This document shows positions 16,053 to 22,430 of a stretch of 22,430 nt of DNA, in pieces. The notes beneath the pieces were generated by a model. That model saw only the letters and a list, made by a program, of their open reading frames with translations, was not told the DNA's origin and ran no database searches. Position numbers and translations under genes: made by a program. The DNA comes from an uncultured Planctomycetaceae bacterium. GTDB lineage: Bacteria > Planctomycetota > Planctomycetia > Pirellulales > Pirellulaceae. Numbering within the stretch: position 1 is the stretch's first letter; every line of letters starts with the position of its first letter. Location of the stretch: the NCBI GenBank assembly GCA_903927685.1, contig CAIYOB010000969.1:1-22430 (forward strand), given 5' to 3'.

Positions 16053-17594
16053 TCATGTTCCGCGGACTGCTTTCGCCTTCTCCCTCTTCTTGCCAGAGCC
16101 TTTGGTTGGCTCGCCGGGCGTCGGGTTGTTCACGGTCGGCAGCCACTTGGCCAGGGCCGCCTTTTGCGCGGCGTACTCTGGCTTGTCGGCCAGGTTGGTC
16201 CACTCCAAGGGATCCGCGGCGTTGTGGTACAGCTCCTCGTCGCCATTGGCATAGCGGATGTATCGCCAGTCCTCGCTGCGAACGGAGTGATTGTTGTACA
16301 GCCACGTCGTAATGGCGGGCTTGTCCCACGGCGCGTCCGGCGTCGTTAGCAGCGTGCGGATGCTCTCGCCTTGCACCTGCTCAGGCACCGGCAGGCCGGC
16401 CAGATCGCACAGCGTCGGATAGATCTGCATGTAGTCGACCGTACGGCGGCAGACGCCGCCGGGTTGGGTCACGCCGGGGACGACCCAGATATACGGAGCG
16501 CGGGTGGCGTGCTCCCACAGGGCAAACTTGCGCCAGTGTTCTTTCTCGCCCAGGTGCCAGCCGTGGTCGCTCCACAGGCAGATGATCGTATTCTCTTTGT
16601 AGGCGCTCTTGTCCAACCCCTCGATCAACCGTCCCACCATCGCGTCGCAGAACGTGATGGTCGCCAGATAGGCCTGCACGGCTTCCTTCCACCGTCCGGA
16701 ACTGAGGATGGCGGCGTGGTCGCCTTCCGGCTTGGCCATCGCGATGCCTGCCGGCGGCACGTCATCGAGGTCGTGTTCCAGGACCTGGGGCAACTCGATC
16801 TTGTCCAGCGGATACAGGTCGTAGTACTTTTTCGGCACCGACCAGGGCATGTGCGGTTTGTGCAGGCCGCAGGCGAAGAAGAACGGCTTGTCCTGCGGTT
16901 GGGCCAGTTTCGCCAGGATGTAGCTGACCGACTGGTAATCCACCATGTCCTGGTCGTCGCATTCGAGCGGGCCGAAGCGGATCCCGCCGACACCGTCCCA
17001 GCCCTCCTTGGATTGGGCCTTGCCCTTCTTCCGGCCCTTGGGGGCCGGATCGTCCTCGTTGCCCAGCCCGCGTTCGCTCTGGTAATCATCCCAATCGGTC
17101 AGCCGGTTGAAGCCGCCCGGGCCGCCGTGGTAGATCTTGCCGGCGCCGGCCACGTAGTAGCCGTGGTTCTTGAAGTGCAGCGGCAAGGTGACCGTGCCCG
17201 CGGGAACGATCGCCCGCCAATCGTCGTTGTTGTTGTACACGCCCGACTGGCCCGGCCGCAGGCCCGTCAGCAGGGCCGTGCGGGACGGATTGCAGCAGGG
17301 CGAGGCACAGTGGCTGTTGGTGAAGTGGACGCCGCGCATCGAGAACCGGTCGAGGTTCGGCGTCTGGACCTGTTTGTTGCCGAGGTAGCCGACCCAGTCG
17401 CGCAGGTCGTCGATGGCAATGAACAGGACGTTCGGCTTCTGGGCTGCGGGATTCTCACCCGCGACCAGCGCCGGCGCACCAACGGCCAGAACGGCGAGTG
17501 CGGCGGTCACACGGAGGACTCGGCCGAACAGCCGGACTGACTTCGGGAGGATGGTGACCGGAACGGTCTTCGTCTGGGCGATTGCTGGCTTCAT
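16053..17594 (-). CDS. secreted sulfatase, iduronate-2-sulfatase-like
   Basis: The protein has 513 residues. A basic N-region (1-29) and hydrophobic core (TAALAVLAVGAPALVAG, 30-46) form a signal peptide. NVLFIAIDDLRDW (55-67) supplies the calcium aspartates D62/D63. The sulfatase signature is C-N-P-S-R (101-105), in which C101 would become formylglycine; it is preceded by another cysteine (C100). LWSDHGWHLGEKEHW is the second metal and substrate region. The DDLRDW and SDHGWHLGEK forms resemble iduronate-2-sulfatase-like members. It hydrolyses sulfate esters, presumably from sulfated polysaccharide in the periplasm or outside. Odd features are a Lys-rich insertion (PKGRKKGKAQSKEG, near 188) and a basic C-terminal tail (KGSGKKREKAKAVRGT). 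AGGTG lies 8 nt before the ATG. It is the second gene after the sulfatase at 17634-19010, 39 nt downstream. Confidence 0.92.
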   Translation of the reverse strand: MKPAIAQTKTVPVTILPKSVRLFGRVLRVTAALAVLAVGAPALVAGENPAAQKPNVLFIAIDDLRDWVGYLGNKQVQTPNLDRFSMRGVHFTNSHCASPCCNPSRTALLTGLRPGQSGVYNNNDDWRAIVPAGTVTLPLHFKNHGYYVAGAGKIYHGGPGGFNRLTDWDDYQSERGLGNEDDPAPKGRKKGKAQSKEGWDGVGGIRFGPLECDDQDMVDYQSVSYILAKLAQPQDKPFFFACGLHKPHMPWSVPKKYYDLYPLDKIELPQVLEHDLDDVPPAGIAMAKPEGDHAAILSSGRWKEAVQAYLATITFCDAMVGRLIEGLDKSAYKENTIICLWSDHGWHLGEKEHWRKFALWEHATRAPYIWVVPGVTQPGGVCRRTVDYMQIYPTLCDLAGLPVPEQVQGESIRTLLTTPDAPWDKPAITTWLYNNHSVRSEDWRYIRYANGDEELYHNAADPLEWTNLADKPEYAAQKAALAKWLPTVNNPTPGEPTKGSGKKREKAKAVRGT

Positions 17595-17633
17595 CGCTGC
17601 ACCTGATCTTCTGGTTGTGTTGGACTCGCCGTC

Positions 17634-19010
17634 TCACGATTGCGGCCGGCGTTGCTTCTTTCCGTCCTTGCGTCCGGGCTGCTTCTTGGCCTCTTTCCGG
17701 GCGGCCTTGTCCTTGGGCGGCGAGGGCTCCGCCAGCTCGACGTTCCACTGGTCCCACAGCGACTTGAGTTCCCGTGCCTGGTCTGCCTGCTCGCTCGCCA
17801 GATTGTGCTGTTCGCCAAGGTCCCGAGCCAGGTTGAACAGTTCGGGTGGGTCGCTGTTGGCGTCGCCGTGGACCAACTTCCAATCGCCATGCCGGATGGC
17901 CCACATGCCGTCGATGCGCCAGTACAGTGTCTGGTGCGGGCGTTCCGAGTTTCCGCCGGTCAGGAAGGGCAGCAAGTTGACGCCGTCGAGTTTCCAGGCA
18001 GCGTCGACCGTTCCGCCACCCGCCGCCACGCAGGTCGGCATGACGTCCAACTGGACGACGGGGCGATCTTCGACCTTGCCGGCCGGCAATTTGCCTTTCC
18101 ACTGCATCAGCCAGGGCAAGCGGATTCCGCCCTCCCAGCACGTGTGCTTGCTGCCGCGGAGGACGCCGTTCCCGTCGCGCCCGCCCGGCGCGCCGTTGTC
18201 ACTGATGAAGAAGACCAGCGTCTGTTCCTCCAGTTTCAGGGCCCGCAACTTGCCCAGGACCACGCCCACGGCGTCGTCCATCGCCGAGAGCATGCCGTCG
18301 AACTGCCGCCGCCGCGGGTCAGCGATGTGAGCGAACCGCTGCAGGTACTTGTCCGACGCTTCGTGCGGCGAGTGCACGGCGTTGAAGGGCAGGTACAGGA
18401 ACCACGGCGCTGCCCGGTGCTGCTCGATCCATTCGGCGGCTCGCGCGGCAAAGGCATCCGTGGTATAAAAGTCCTGGTCGGTGACGGGCTGGACCGTGGG
18501 ACCAAGCCGCGAATCGATGAAGCCCTTGGGCGTAAAGTACGAGCCCGGATTGCCGGTGACGCCGTAGTAATCCTCAAAGCCGCGGCTCATCGGCAAGTGC
18601 TCGACGTCATTGCCCAGATGCCATTTGCCGACGACGCCCGTGCGGTAGCCCAGGTCTTTCAGCCGGTTGGCCAGCGTCGTCTCGGACAAGGGCAGGCCGC
18701 GGCCCGGAGCCATGTTGTTGTTCTCGTGGCCGAAACGCTGTTGGTAGCGGCCCGTCGCGAGCCCCGCCCGGGACGGCGAACACAACGGCGCCGACACATA
18801 GCCGCTGGTGAAGCGGATGCCGTTGGCGGCGATCGAGTCGATATTCGGCGTCGGCACTTCCTGGAATCCGTAGCAGCCGAGTTCGCCATAGCCCAAGTCA
18901 TCGGCGTAGAACAGGAGGATGTTGGGCTGGGGAGACGGTGGCTGCGATTCGGCCGCTCGGAGTGCGGCCAGCGGCGTCAGCAGCAGACAGGTGAGGAGCA
19001 GTCGCGACAT
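17634..19010 (-). CDS. secreted arylsulfatase-type sulfatase
   Basis: The protein has 458 residues. Residues 1-20 are a signal peptide (MSRLLLTCLLLTPLAALRAA). NILLFYADDLGYGELGCYG (30-48) contains D37/D38. The formylglycine signature is C-S-P-S-R (77-81) followed by AGLATGRY. GVVGKWHLG holds the conserved lysine and histidine, and FFISDNGAPG the second metal site. It belongs to the arylsulfatase/N-acetylgalactosamine-sulfatase-like branch and differs clearly from the downstream sulfatase, so the pair probably attacks different sulfate positions. The C-terminus is a strongly basic tail (KDKAARKEAKKQPGRKDGKK). ATG 19010 is chosen over GTG 19025 because GGAGGG sits 6-7 nt before the ATG, inside the supposed extra codons. 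It is the first gene of the operon; the promoter candidate is at 19047-19059. The formylglycine-generating enzyme is not in the window. Confidence 0.93.
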   Translation of the reverse strand: MSRLLLTCLLLTPLAALRAAESQPPSPQPNILLFYADDLGYGELGCYGFQEVPTPNIDSIAANGIRFTSGYVSAPLCSPSRAGLATGRYQQRFGHENNNMAPGRGLPLSETTLANRLKDLGYRTGVVGKWHLGNDVEHLPMSRGFEDYYGVTGNPGSYFTPKGFIDSRLGPTVQPVTDQDFYTTDAFAARAAEWIEQHRAAPWFLYLPFNAVHSPHEASDKYLQRFAHIADPRRRQFDGMLSAMDDAVGVVLGKLRALKLEEQTLVFFISDNGAPGGRDGNGVLRGSKHTCWEGGIRLPWLMQWKGKLPAGKVEDRPVVQLDVMPTCVAAGGGTVDAAWKLDGVNLLPFLTGGNSERPHQTLYWRIDGMWAIRHGDWKLVHGDANSDPPELFNLARDLGEQHNLASEQADQARELKSLWDQWNVELAEPSPPKDKAARKEAKKQPGRKDGKKQRRPQS

Positions 19011-19046
19011 CGGTTTTCCCTCCACGGTTTGACGGTTTGGATTCCG

Positions 19047-19059
19047 ATCTTACCACACC
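19047..19059 (-). promoter_or_regulatory. promoter-proximal element GGTGTGGTAA-GAT for the sulfatase operon
   Basis: On the minus strand GGTGTGGTAA (19059-19050) continues into GAT, so it includes a -10-like TAAGAT (19052-19047). It ends 39 nt before ATG 19010. The same 10-mer lies before the divergent gene at nearly the same distance. A further copy of its core, GTGTGGT, lies upstream in the same orientation (plus-strand ACCACAC, 19086-19092). Confidence 0.45.
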
Positions 19060-19160
19060 TCGGCAAGAACTTCGACTACGGACCAACCACACTTCGTCCG
19101 CTGTCGGTGGCGAGTCGAAAAACGGAATCCAGGCCTCGGAGCCCTGCCCCGGGGGTTCGC

Positions 19161-19173
19161 GGTGTGGTAAAAA
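19161..19173 (+). promoter_or_regulatory. promoter-proximal element GGTGTGGTAA-AAA for the divergent sensor-like gene
   Basis: GGTGTGGTAA (19161-19170) is an exact inverted copy of the element before the sulfatase operon and ends 40 nt before GTG 19211. It overlaps a -10-like TAAAAA (19168-19173). No convincing -35 hexamer is visible at standard spacing, so an alternative sigma factor or an activator is possible. Confidence 0.45.
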
Positions 19174-19210
19174 AGACTTGCCAACAAGCGTCTGCCCAGG
19201 GGGGTGAGCC

Positions 19211-22200
19211 GTGCCTGAAAAGTTCGATCCTTATTATCGCTGGCTAGGCATTCCGTCCAAAGAGCAGCCGCCGCATCACTACCGGCTGTTGGGGATCGAG
19301 CTGTTCGAAGCGGACCCGCAGCTGATCGATTCGTTTGCCCTGCGGCACACCGACTTTCTCCGCGAGATTACCGACGGCCCGCACTTGCCCGACGCCCAGC
19401 GGTTGTTGAACGAACTGGCTGCCGCCCGCCGCTGTTTGCTCGATCCGCAGCGGAAGGCCGCCTACGACGCCGAACTGCGGCAGCGACTGGCCGCCGCCGA
19501 CAAACCGGCCACGACCGCAGCGTCGCCGGTGGAACCCGCAGCCGCAGTGGGGCAGATAGCGCCGCCGGGTTCCGTTCCCATGATCGCCGTTGCCGCGCGG
19601 CACGAGTCCCGGCCTGCGACCGACCGGTTCACGCCCCGGCGGCCAAGACGAAGCCGACCGCCGGTCGGACTGCTCGCCGCGGCGGCGGTGGTGACATTGG
19701 CGGTCCTGGGAGTGACCGCGGCCGTCCTGATGCGTTCCGGATCCCGTCGTCCGGCAGGGCCGACCGTGCGAGCTGATCGGTCGGCGGAGCGAGCGTCGCC
19801 GGCGCAGCCCTCAACAGCGCAGGCCAGGCCGACCGAGACGTCCGCGCCGGAGTCGCGTCCCGAGCCGGTGGGCGAGCCGGCGCAGGCTGGCGACTCAGTG
19901 CAGGAGAACGCCAAGCCCGAGGCGTTGCATGGCGAAGCGGCGCCGCCGGTCAGCACGGTTCCGCCGCCCCAAGCCGCGGCCGCAGAAGGGCTGTTCATCC
20001 CGGAAGGCCAAGCCCCGCGACTCGCTGGTTTGGCGCTCTGGTTCGATGCCGCGATGTTGCCGTCCGGCAGCGGCCGGATCACGCGGTGGAGTGACGGCGG
20101 AGGCGGTGGCTATGTCGCCCAACCAAAACCGGCCAGCCAGCCGCCGGAGATCCTCGCCCACGGCCTGTCGGGAAAACCGGTGGCCCGTTTTCGCGGCCTG
20201 GGGTGCCTGGAGATCCCCGGCACCTCCCAAGCGTTGAACTTGGGTGCCGACTATACGATCGCCTATGTGGCCCGCGGTGTCGCAGGCACGCTGTTGTCCA
20301 AGGGCAGCGGCGACAAGACGGGACAGTTCTCGCTGCTGTACGATTCGTGCTTCCTGACCAACGGCGAAGCGAACGCGACCAGCGGCGGGCGGTTGGCGGC
20401 GAGCGGTGATGACTCGACGCAGTTTCGCGTCCGCACGATTTCGGCGGACGCCGCAGAATTGAATTGGTTCATCGACGGCTTGCCCAGCGGCAGCTTTCCC
20501 GGCGACCGGCACGAGATTCAGAACAAGACGGTGCTGCGGATCGGCAGCGCAGCGTTTCGCTCCGGACAGGAGGCTGCGGCAGGGTTCTTCGTCGGCGACC
20601 TGGCGGAGCTGCTGATCTACAAGCGGGCCCTGCCGGAGGACGAGCGCCAGCGTGTCGAAGCATATCTGCGCGACAAGTGGCTGGCCGGCGACTCGCCGCC
20701 GGCCCCTTTGGATCTCGTCGCGCCGCCGCCGGCGCCAGCGGCCGCACAGGTGCCGTCGGCAGACGCCACGCCGGCGGACCCCGCTGCGCCGCCGGCGGCC
20801 GAGTCTCCGTTGGCCGAGACGGGCCAGATCCGGCGCGAAGTCTGGCGCGACTTCAAGGGTTTCGACTTGGACGCGGTCCAGCAGTTGTGGCGCGAGCGGC
20901 CGGAACCGAACTTGACGGAGACCACGAACTGCCTGGCCGCCCCCGCCGACTTCGACGACAACTATTGCCAGCGTTTGCGCGGCTTCCTCCAGCCGCCGGT
21001 GACGGGCGACTATGCGTTCACCATCCGCGCCAACGAAGACGGGGTTCTGCTCCTCAGCACGGACGAGCGACCGGAGAACAAGCGTCCGGTGAACGCGGGG
21101 GACAGGATCCCGCTGAGCGCCGGGCGGGCGTACTACGTCGAGGCGATCCATTGGGAGAAGAGCGGCAAGGACCATTTCTCGGTGGGCTGGAGACTGCCCG
21201 GCGGCAAGGAGGAGAACCCGATCCCCGGCGAGCGGTTGTCGCTCCGCGATCGTCCGCCCGCGCCGCACGAAATCGGGTTTGTCGCCTTGACGCCGCTGCG
21301 GGCCGAGGCGTCGCGAGGCTCACCGTTGCGGGTCCTGGACGACGGAACCATCCTGGCCGAGAATGCGGCTCCGGGGGCCGAGGTCTATTCCCTGACGTTC
21401 GAGATCTCGCTGCCCGCGATCACGGCCATCGAACTGCAGGCGGTCCCGCATGAATCGCTGCCCGGCGGCGGCCCGGGACTGGGATCCGGCGGCAGCTTCC
21501 GGCTGGCCGAGGTCGAGATCGGAATTGCACCGGCGGGCTCGAACGACGCGCCGCGGCCAGCCAGGCTGCGGGAGGTCCTGACCGCCGACGGGGATGCCGG
21601 CGCAGCCCGGCTGATCGACGGGAACACCACGACGTTGTGGAGTTGTCGCCGAGGCGGGCAGCCCGTGTCGTTGACGTTCTTGCCCAACGGGCCGATCCGC
21701 GTTGCCGGCCCGGCGGTGTTGCATGTGACGCTGCACAACCGGGATCAGCTCGGCTGCTTCCGCGTACTGGCGACTTCGCAGCCGGAACCACCGACGCCGG
21801 CGCCGACCGCCAAGGCGTCACCCGAGCCGGCTGACAGCGGTTTGTTCCGCTTGTTCGTCAATGTGGGCGGTGGGCCTTGGCAAGATCCGGCCGGCAACGC
21901 GTGGGTGGCCTCGAAGGATTACGACGGCGCGACGTTTGGGCACGAGGCGGGGCAGGTCGTCACGAGCGACGCGGTCGAGCATCCCGTGTACAGCACGGCC
22001 GTCCGCAAGCTGACCGGCTTCCGCGCGGCCGTGCCCAACGGCGAGTACGCGGTCGAGCTGCATTTCCAGGAGCACTGGTCCAAGAACCCGGCGGACCGCG
22101 CCTTTGTCGTCACGATCGAGCAACAGCCCGTCCTGCGGCCGCCGCTGTTCTTTCAGGGCCCCGGCATGGGCCAGCCGTATGTCCACACGATTCCCCGGAT

Positions 22201-22297
22201 CATCGTCAAAGACGGCCGCCTGGACGTGGACTTCAGCCCCGTCCAGCCCGACTCGCTGACGATCCTGAACGGGATCGTCATCCGGCAACTCCGGTGA
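19211..22297 (+). CDS. transmembrane multidomain protein: J-like / TM / LamG-like / PA14-like / malectin-like
   Basis: The protein has 1028 residues. Residues 1-95 form the J-like module (EKFDPYYRWLGIP, HYRLLG, then RKAAYDAEL), without HPD. One membrane helix lies at about 151-177 (GLLAAAAVVTLAVLGVTAAV) after a basic stretch (RRPRRSRPP), predicting N-inside topology. A Pro/Glu/Ala linker follows (178-270). Outside modules: a LamG/concanavalin-like domain (about 273-494, GLALWFDAAMLPSG to YLRDKWLAG), a PA14-like domain (538-680, VTGDYAFTIRANEDGVLLL and YVEAIHWEKSGKDHFSVGW), a discoidin-like or cytochrome-associated type segment (687-857), and a malectin-like domain (877-1028, LFVNVGGG then FQEHWSKNPADRAF). 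These folds commonly bind carbohydrate. GTG 19211 follows GGGGTGAG and gives the family N-terminus. The gene is divergent from the sulfatases and shares a promoter element with them. It is probably a surface glycan-binding or sensing protein. Confidence 0.85.
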   Translation: MPEKFDPYYRWLGIPSKEQPPHHYRLLGIELFEADPQLIDSFALRHTDFLREITDGPHLPDAQRLLNELAAARRCLLDPQRKAAYDAELRQRLAAADKPATTAASPVEPAAAVGQIAPPGSVPMIAVAARHESRPATDRFTPRRPRRSRPPVGLLAAAAVVTLAVLGVTAAVLMRSGSRRPAGPTVRADRSAERASPAQPSTAQARPTETSAPESRPEPVGEPAQAGDSVQENAKPEALHGEAAPPVSTVPPPQAAAAEGLFIPEGQAPRLAGLALWFDAAMLPSGSGRITRWSDGGGGGYVAQPKPASQPPEILAHGLSGKPVARFRGLGCLEIPGTSQALNLGADYTIAYVARGVAGTLLSKGSGDKTGQFSLLYDSCFLTNGEANATSGGRLAASGDDSTQFRVRTISADAAELNWFIDGLPSGSFPGDRHEIQNKTVLRIGSAAFRSGQEAAAGFFVGDLAELLIYKRALPEDERQRVEAYLRDKWLAGDSPPAPLDLVAPPPAPAAAQVPSADATPADPAAPPAAESPLAETGQIRREVWRDFKGFDLDAVQQLWRERPEPNLTETTNCLAAPADFDDNYCQRLRGFLQPPVTGDYAFTIRANEDGVLLLSTDERPENKRPVNAGDRIPLSAGRAYYVEAIHWEKSGKDHFSVGWRLPGGKEENPIPGERLSLRDRPPAPHEIGFVALTPLRAEASRGSPLRVLDDGTILAENAAPGAEVYSLTFEISLPAITAIELQAVPHESLPGGGPGLGSGGSFRLAEVEIGIAPAGSNDAPRPARLREVLTADGDAGAARLIDGNTTTLWSCRRGGQPVSLTFLPNGPIRVAGPAVLHVTLHNRDQLGCFRVLATSQPEPPTPAPTAKASPEPADSGLFRLFVNVGGGPWQDPAGNAWVASKDYDGATFGHEAGQVVTSDAVEHPVYSTAVRKLTGFRAAVPNGEYAVELHFQEHWSKNPADRAFVVTIEQQPVLRPPLFFQGPGMGQPYVHTIPRIIVKDGRLDVDFSPVQPDSLTILNGIVIRQLR

Positions 22298-22430
22298 TCC
22301 GTCAGCGGTCTGGTGGTCTTCTCAGTTGCGCAGTTCTGCACCGTCTCGCCTCCACCCGCCACGAGGCCGAATGGCACGAGCTGAAGCGAACAAGCAAGGG
22401 AAGGGTGGCCGGGGTCGAGTGCAGCGAGCC

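Noticed and set aside
17640..19247. 535-codon plus-strand frame opposite the second sulfatase
   Set aside because: No family content; it overlaps a certain sulfatase gene and its promoter region.
22298..22430. Possible start of a palindromic repeat at the right edge (ggccggggtcgagtgc)
   Set aside because: It looks like recurrent intergenic text of planctomycetes, but any second arm lies beyond the window; no gene is visible in these 133 bases.

Overview
The window reads as chromosomal DNA of a GC-rich planctomycete, probably from the Pirellula-like relatives. The basis is the gene content: a DUF1571 protein, two secreted type I sulfatases, a Tat-exported Gfo/Idh/MocA oxidoreductase, and two proteins that begin with the J-like module (FDPYY.WLGIP..EQPP.HYRLLG) that I know from planctomycetes. 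No database search was possible, so the taxonomic call rests on recognised families. I see no rRNA, tRNA, CRISPR array, insertion sequence or phage gene.

Layout. (1) 1-228 is the start of a secreted protein that runs off the left edge on the minus strand. (2) 229-639 is a gene-free divergent region rich in inverted repeats. (3) 640-5177 is a plus-strand cluster: membrane-anchored J-like protein, Rpn/PD-(D/E)XK nuclease-like protein with a C-terminal DUF4351 domain, small FHA-like protein, and Hsp70. (4) 5326-8368 is a Tat-exported oxidoreductase tightly coupled to a 522-residue orphan. (5) 8447-13095 holds carbohydrate and nucleoside genes: a nucleoside hydrolase (minus), a cytoplasmic GH13 glucan enzyme (plus) and an MFS sugar porter (minus). 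(6) 13263-15862 is pdxJ, an exported DUF1571 protein, and a RecA/KaiC-like ATPase whose start overlaps the DUF1571 stop. (7) 16053-19010 is a two-gene sulfatase operon on the minus strand. (8) 19211-22297 is a divergently transcribed 1028-residue protein with an inside J-like module, one membrane span, and outside LamG-like, PA14-like and malectin-like modules.

How the parts may work together. The two J-like proteins lack the HPD tripeptide, so they are better seen as docking or scaffold modules than as classical Hsp70 activators. The first shares a transcription unit with an FHA protein and an Hsp70. The second has carbohydrate-binding-type outer modules and shares a perfect 10-bp promoter-proximal element with the divergent sulfatases, which suggests joint control of sulfated-glycan recognition and breakdown.

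Most notable observation. Inside the Rpn-like nuclease gene, a strong Shine-Dalgarno (2499-2507) precedes an in-frame ATG (2515). It would produce exactly the C-terminal domain (79 residues) as a separate small protein. This resembles the Escherichia coli Rpn toxin with an intragenic antitoxin, but here it would be built on a DUF4351 domain in a planctomycete.
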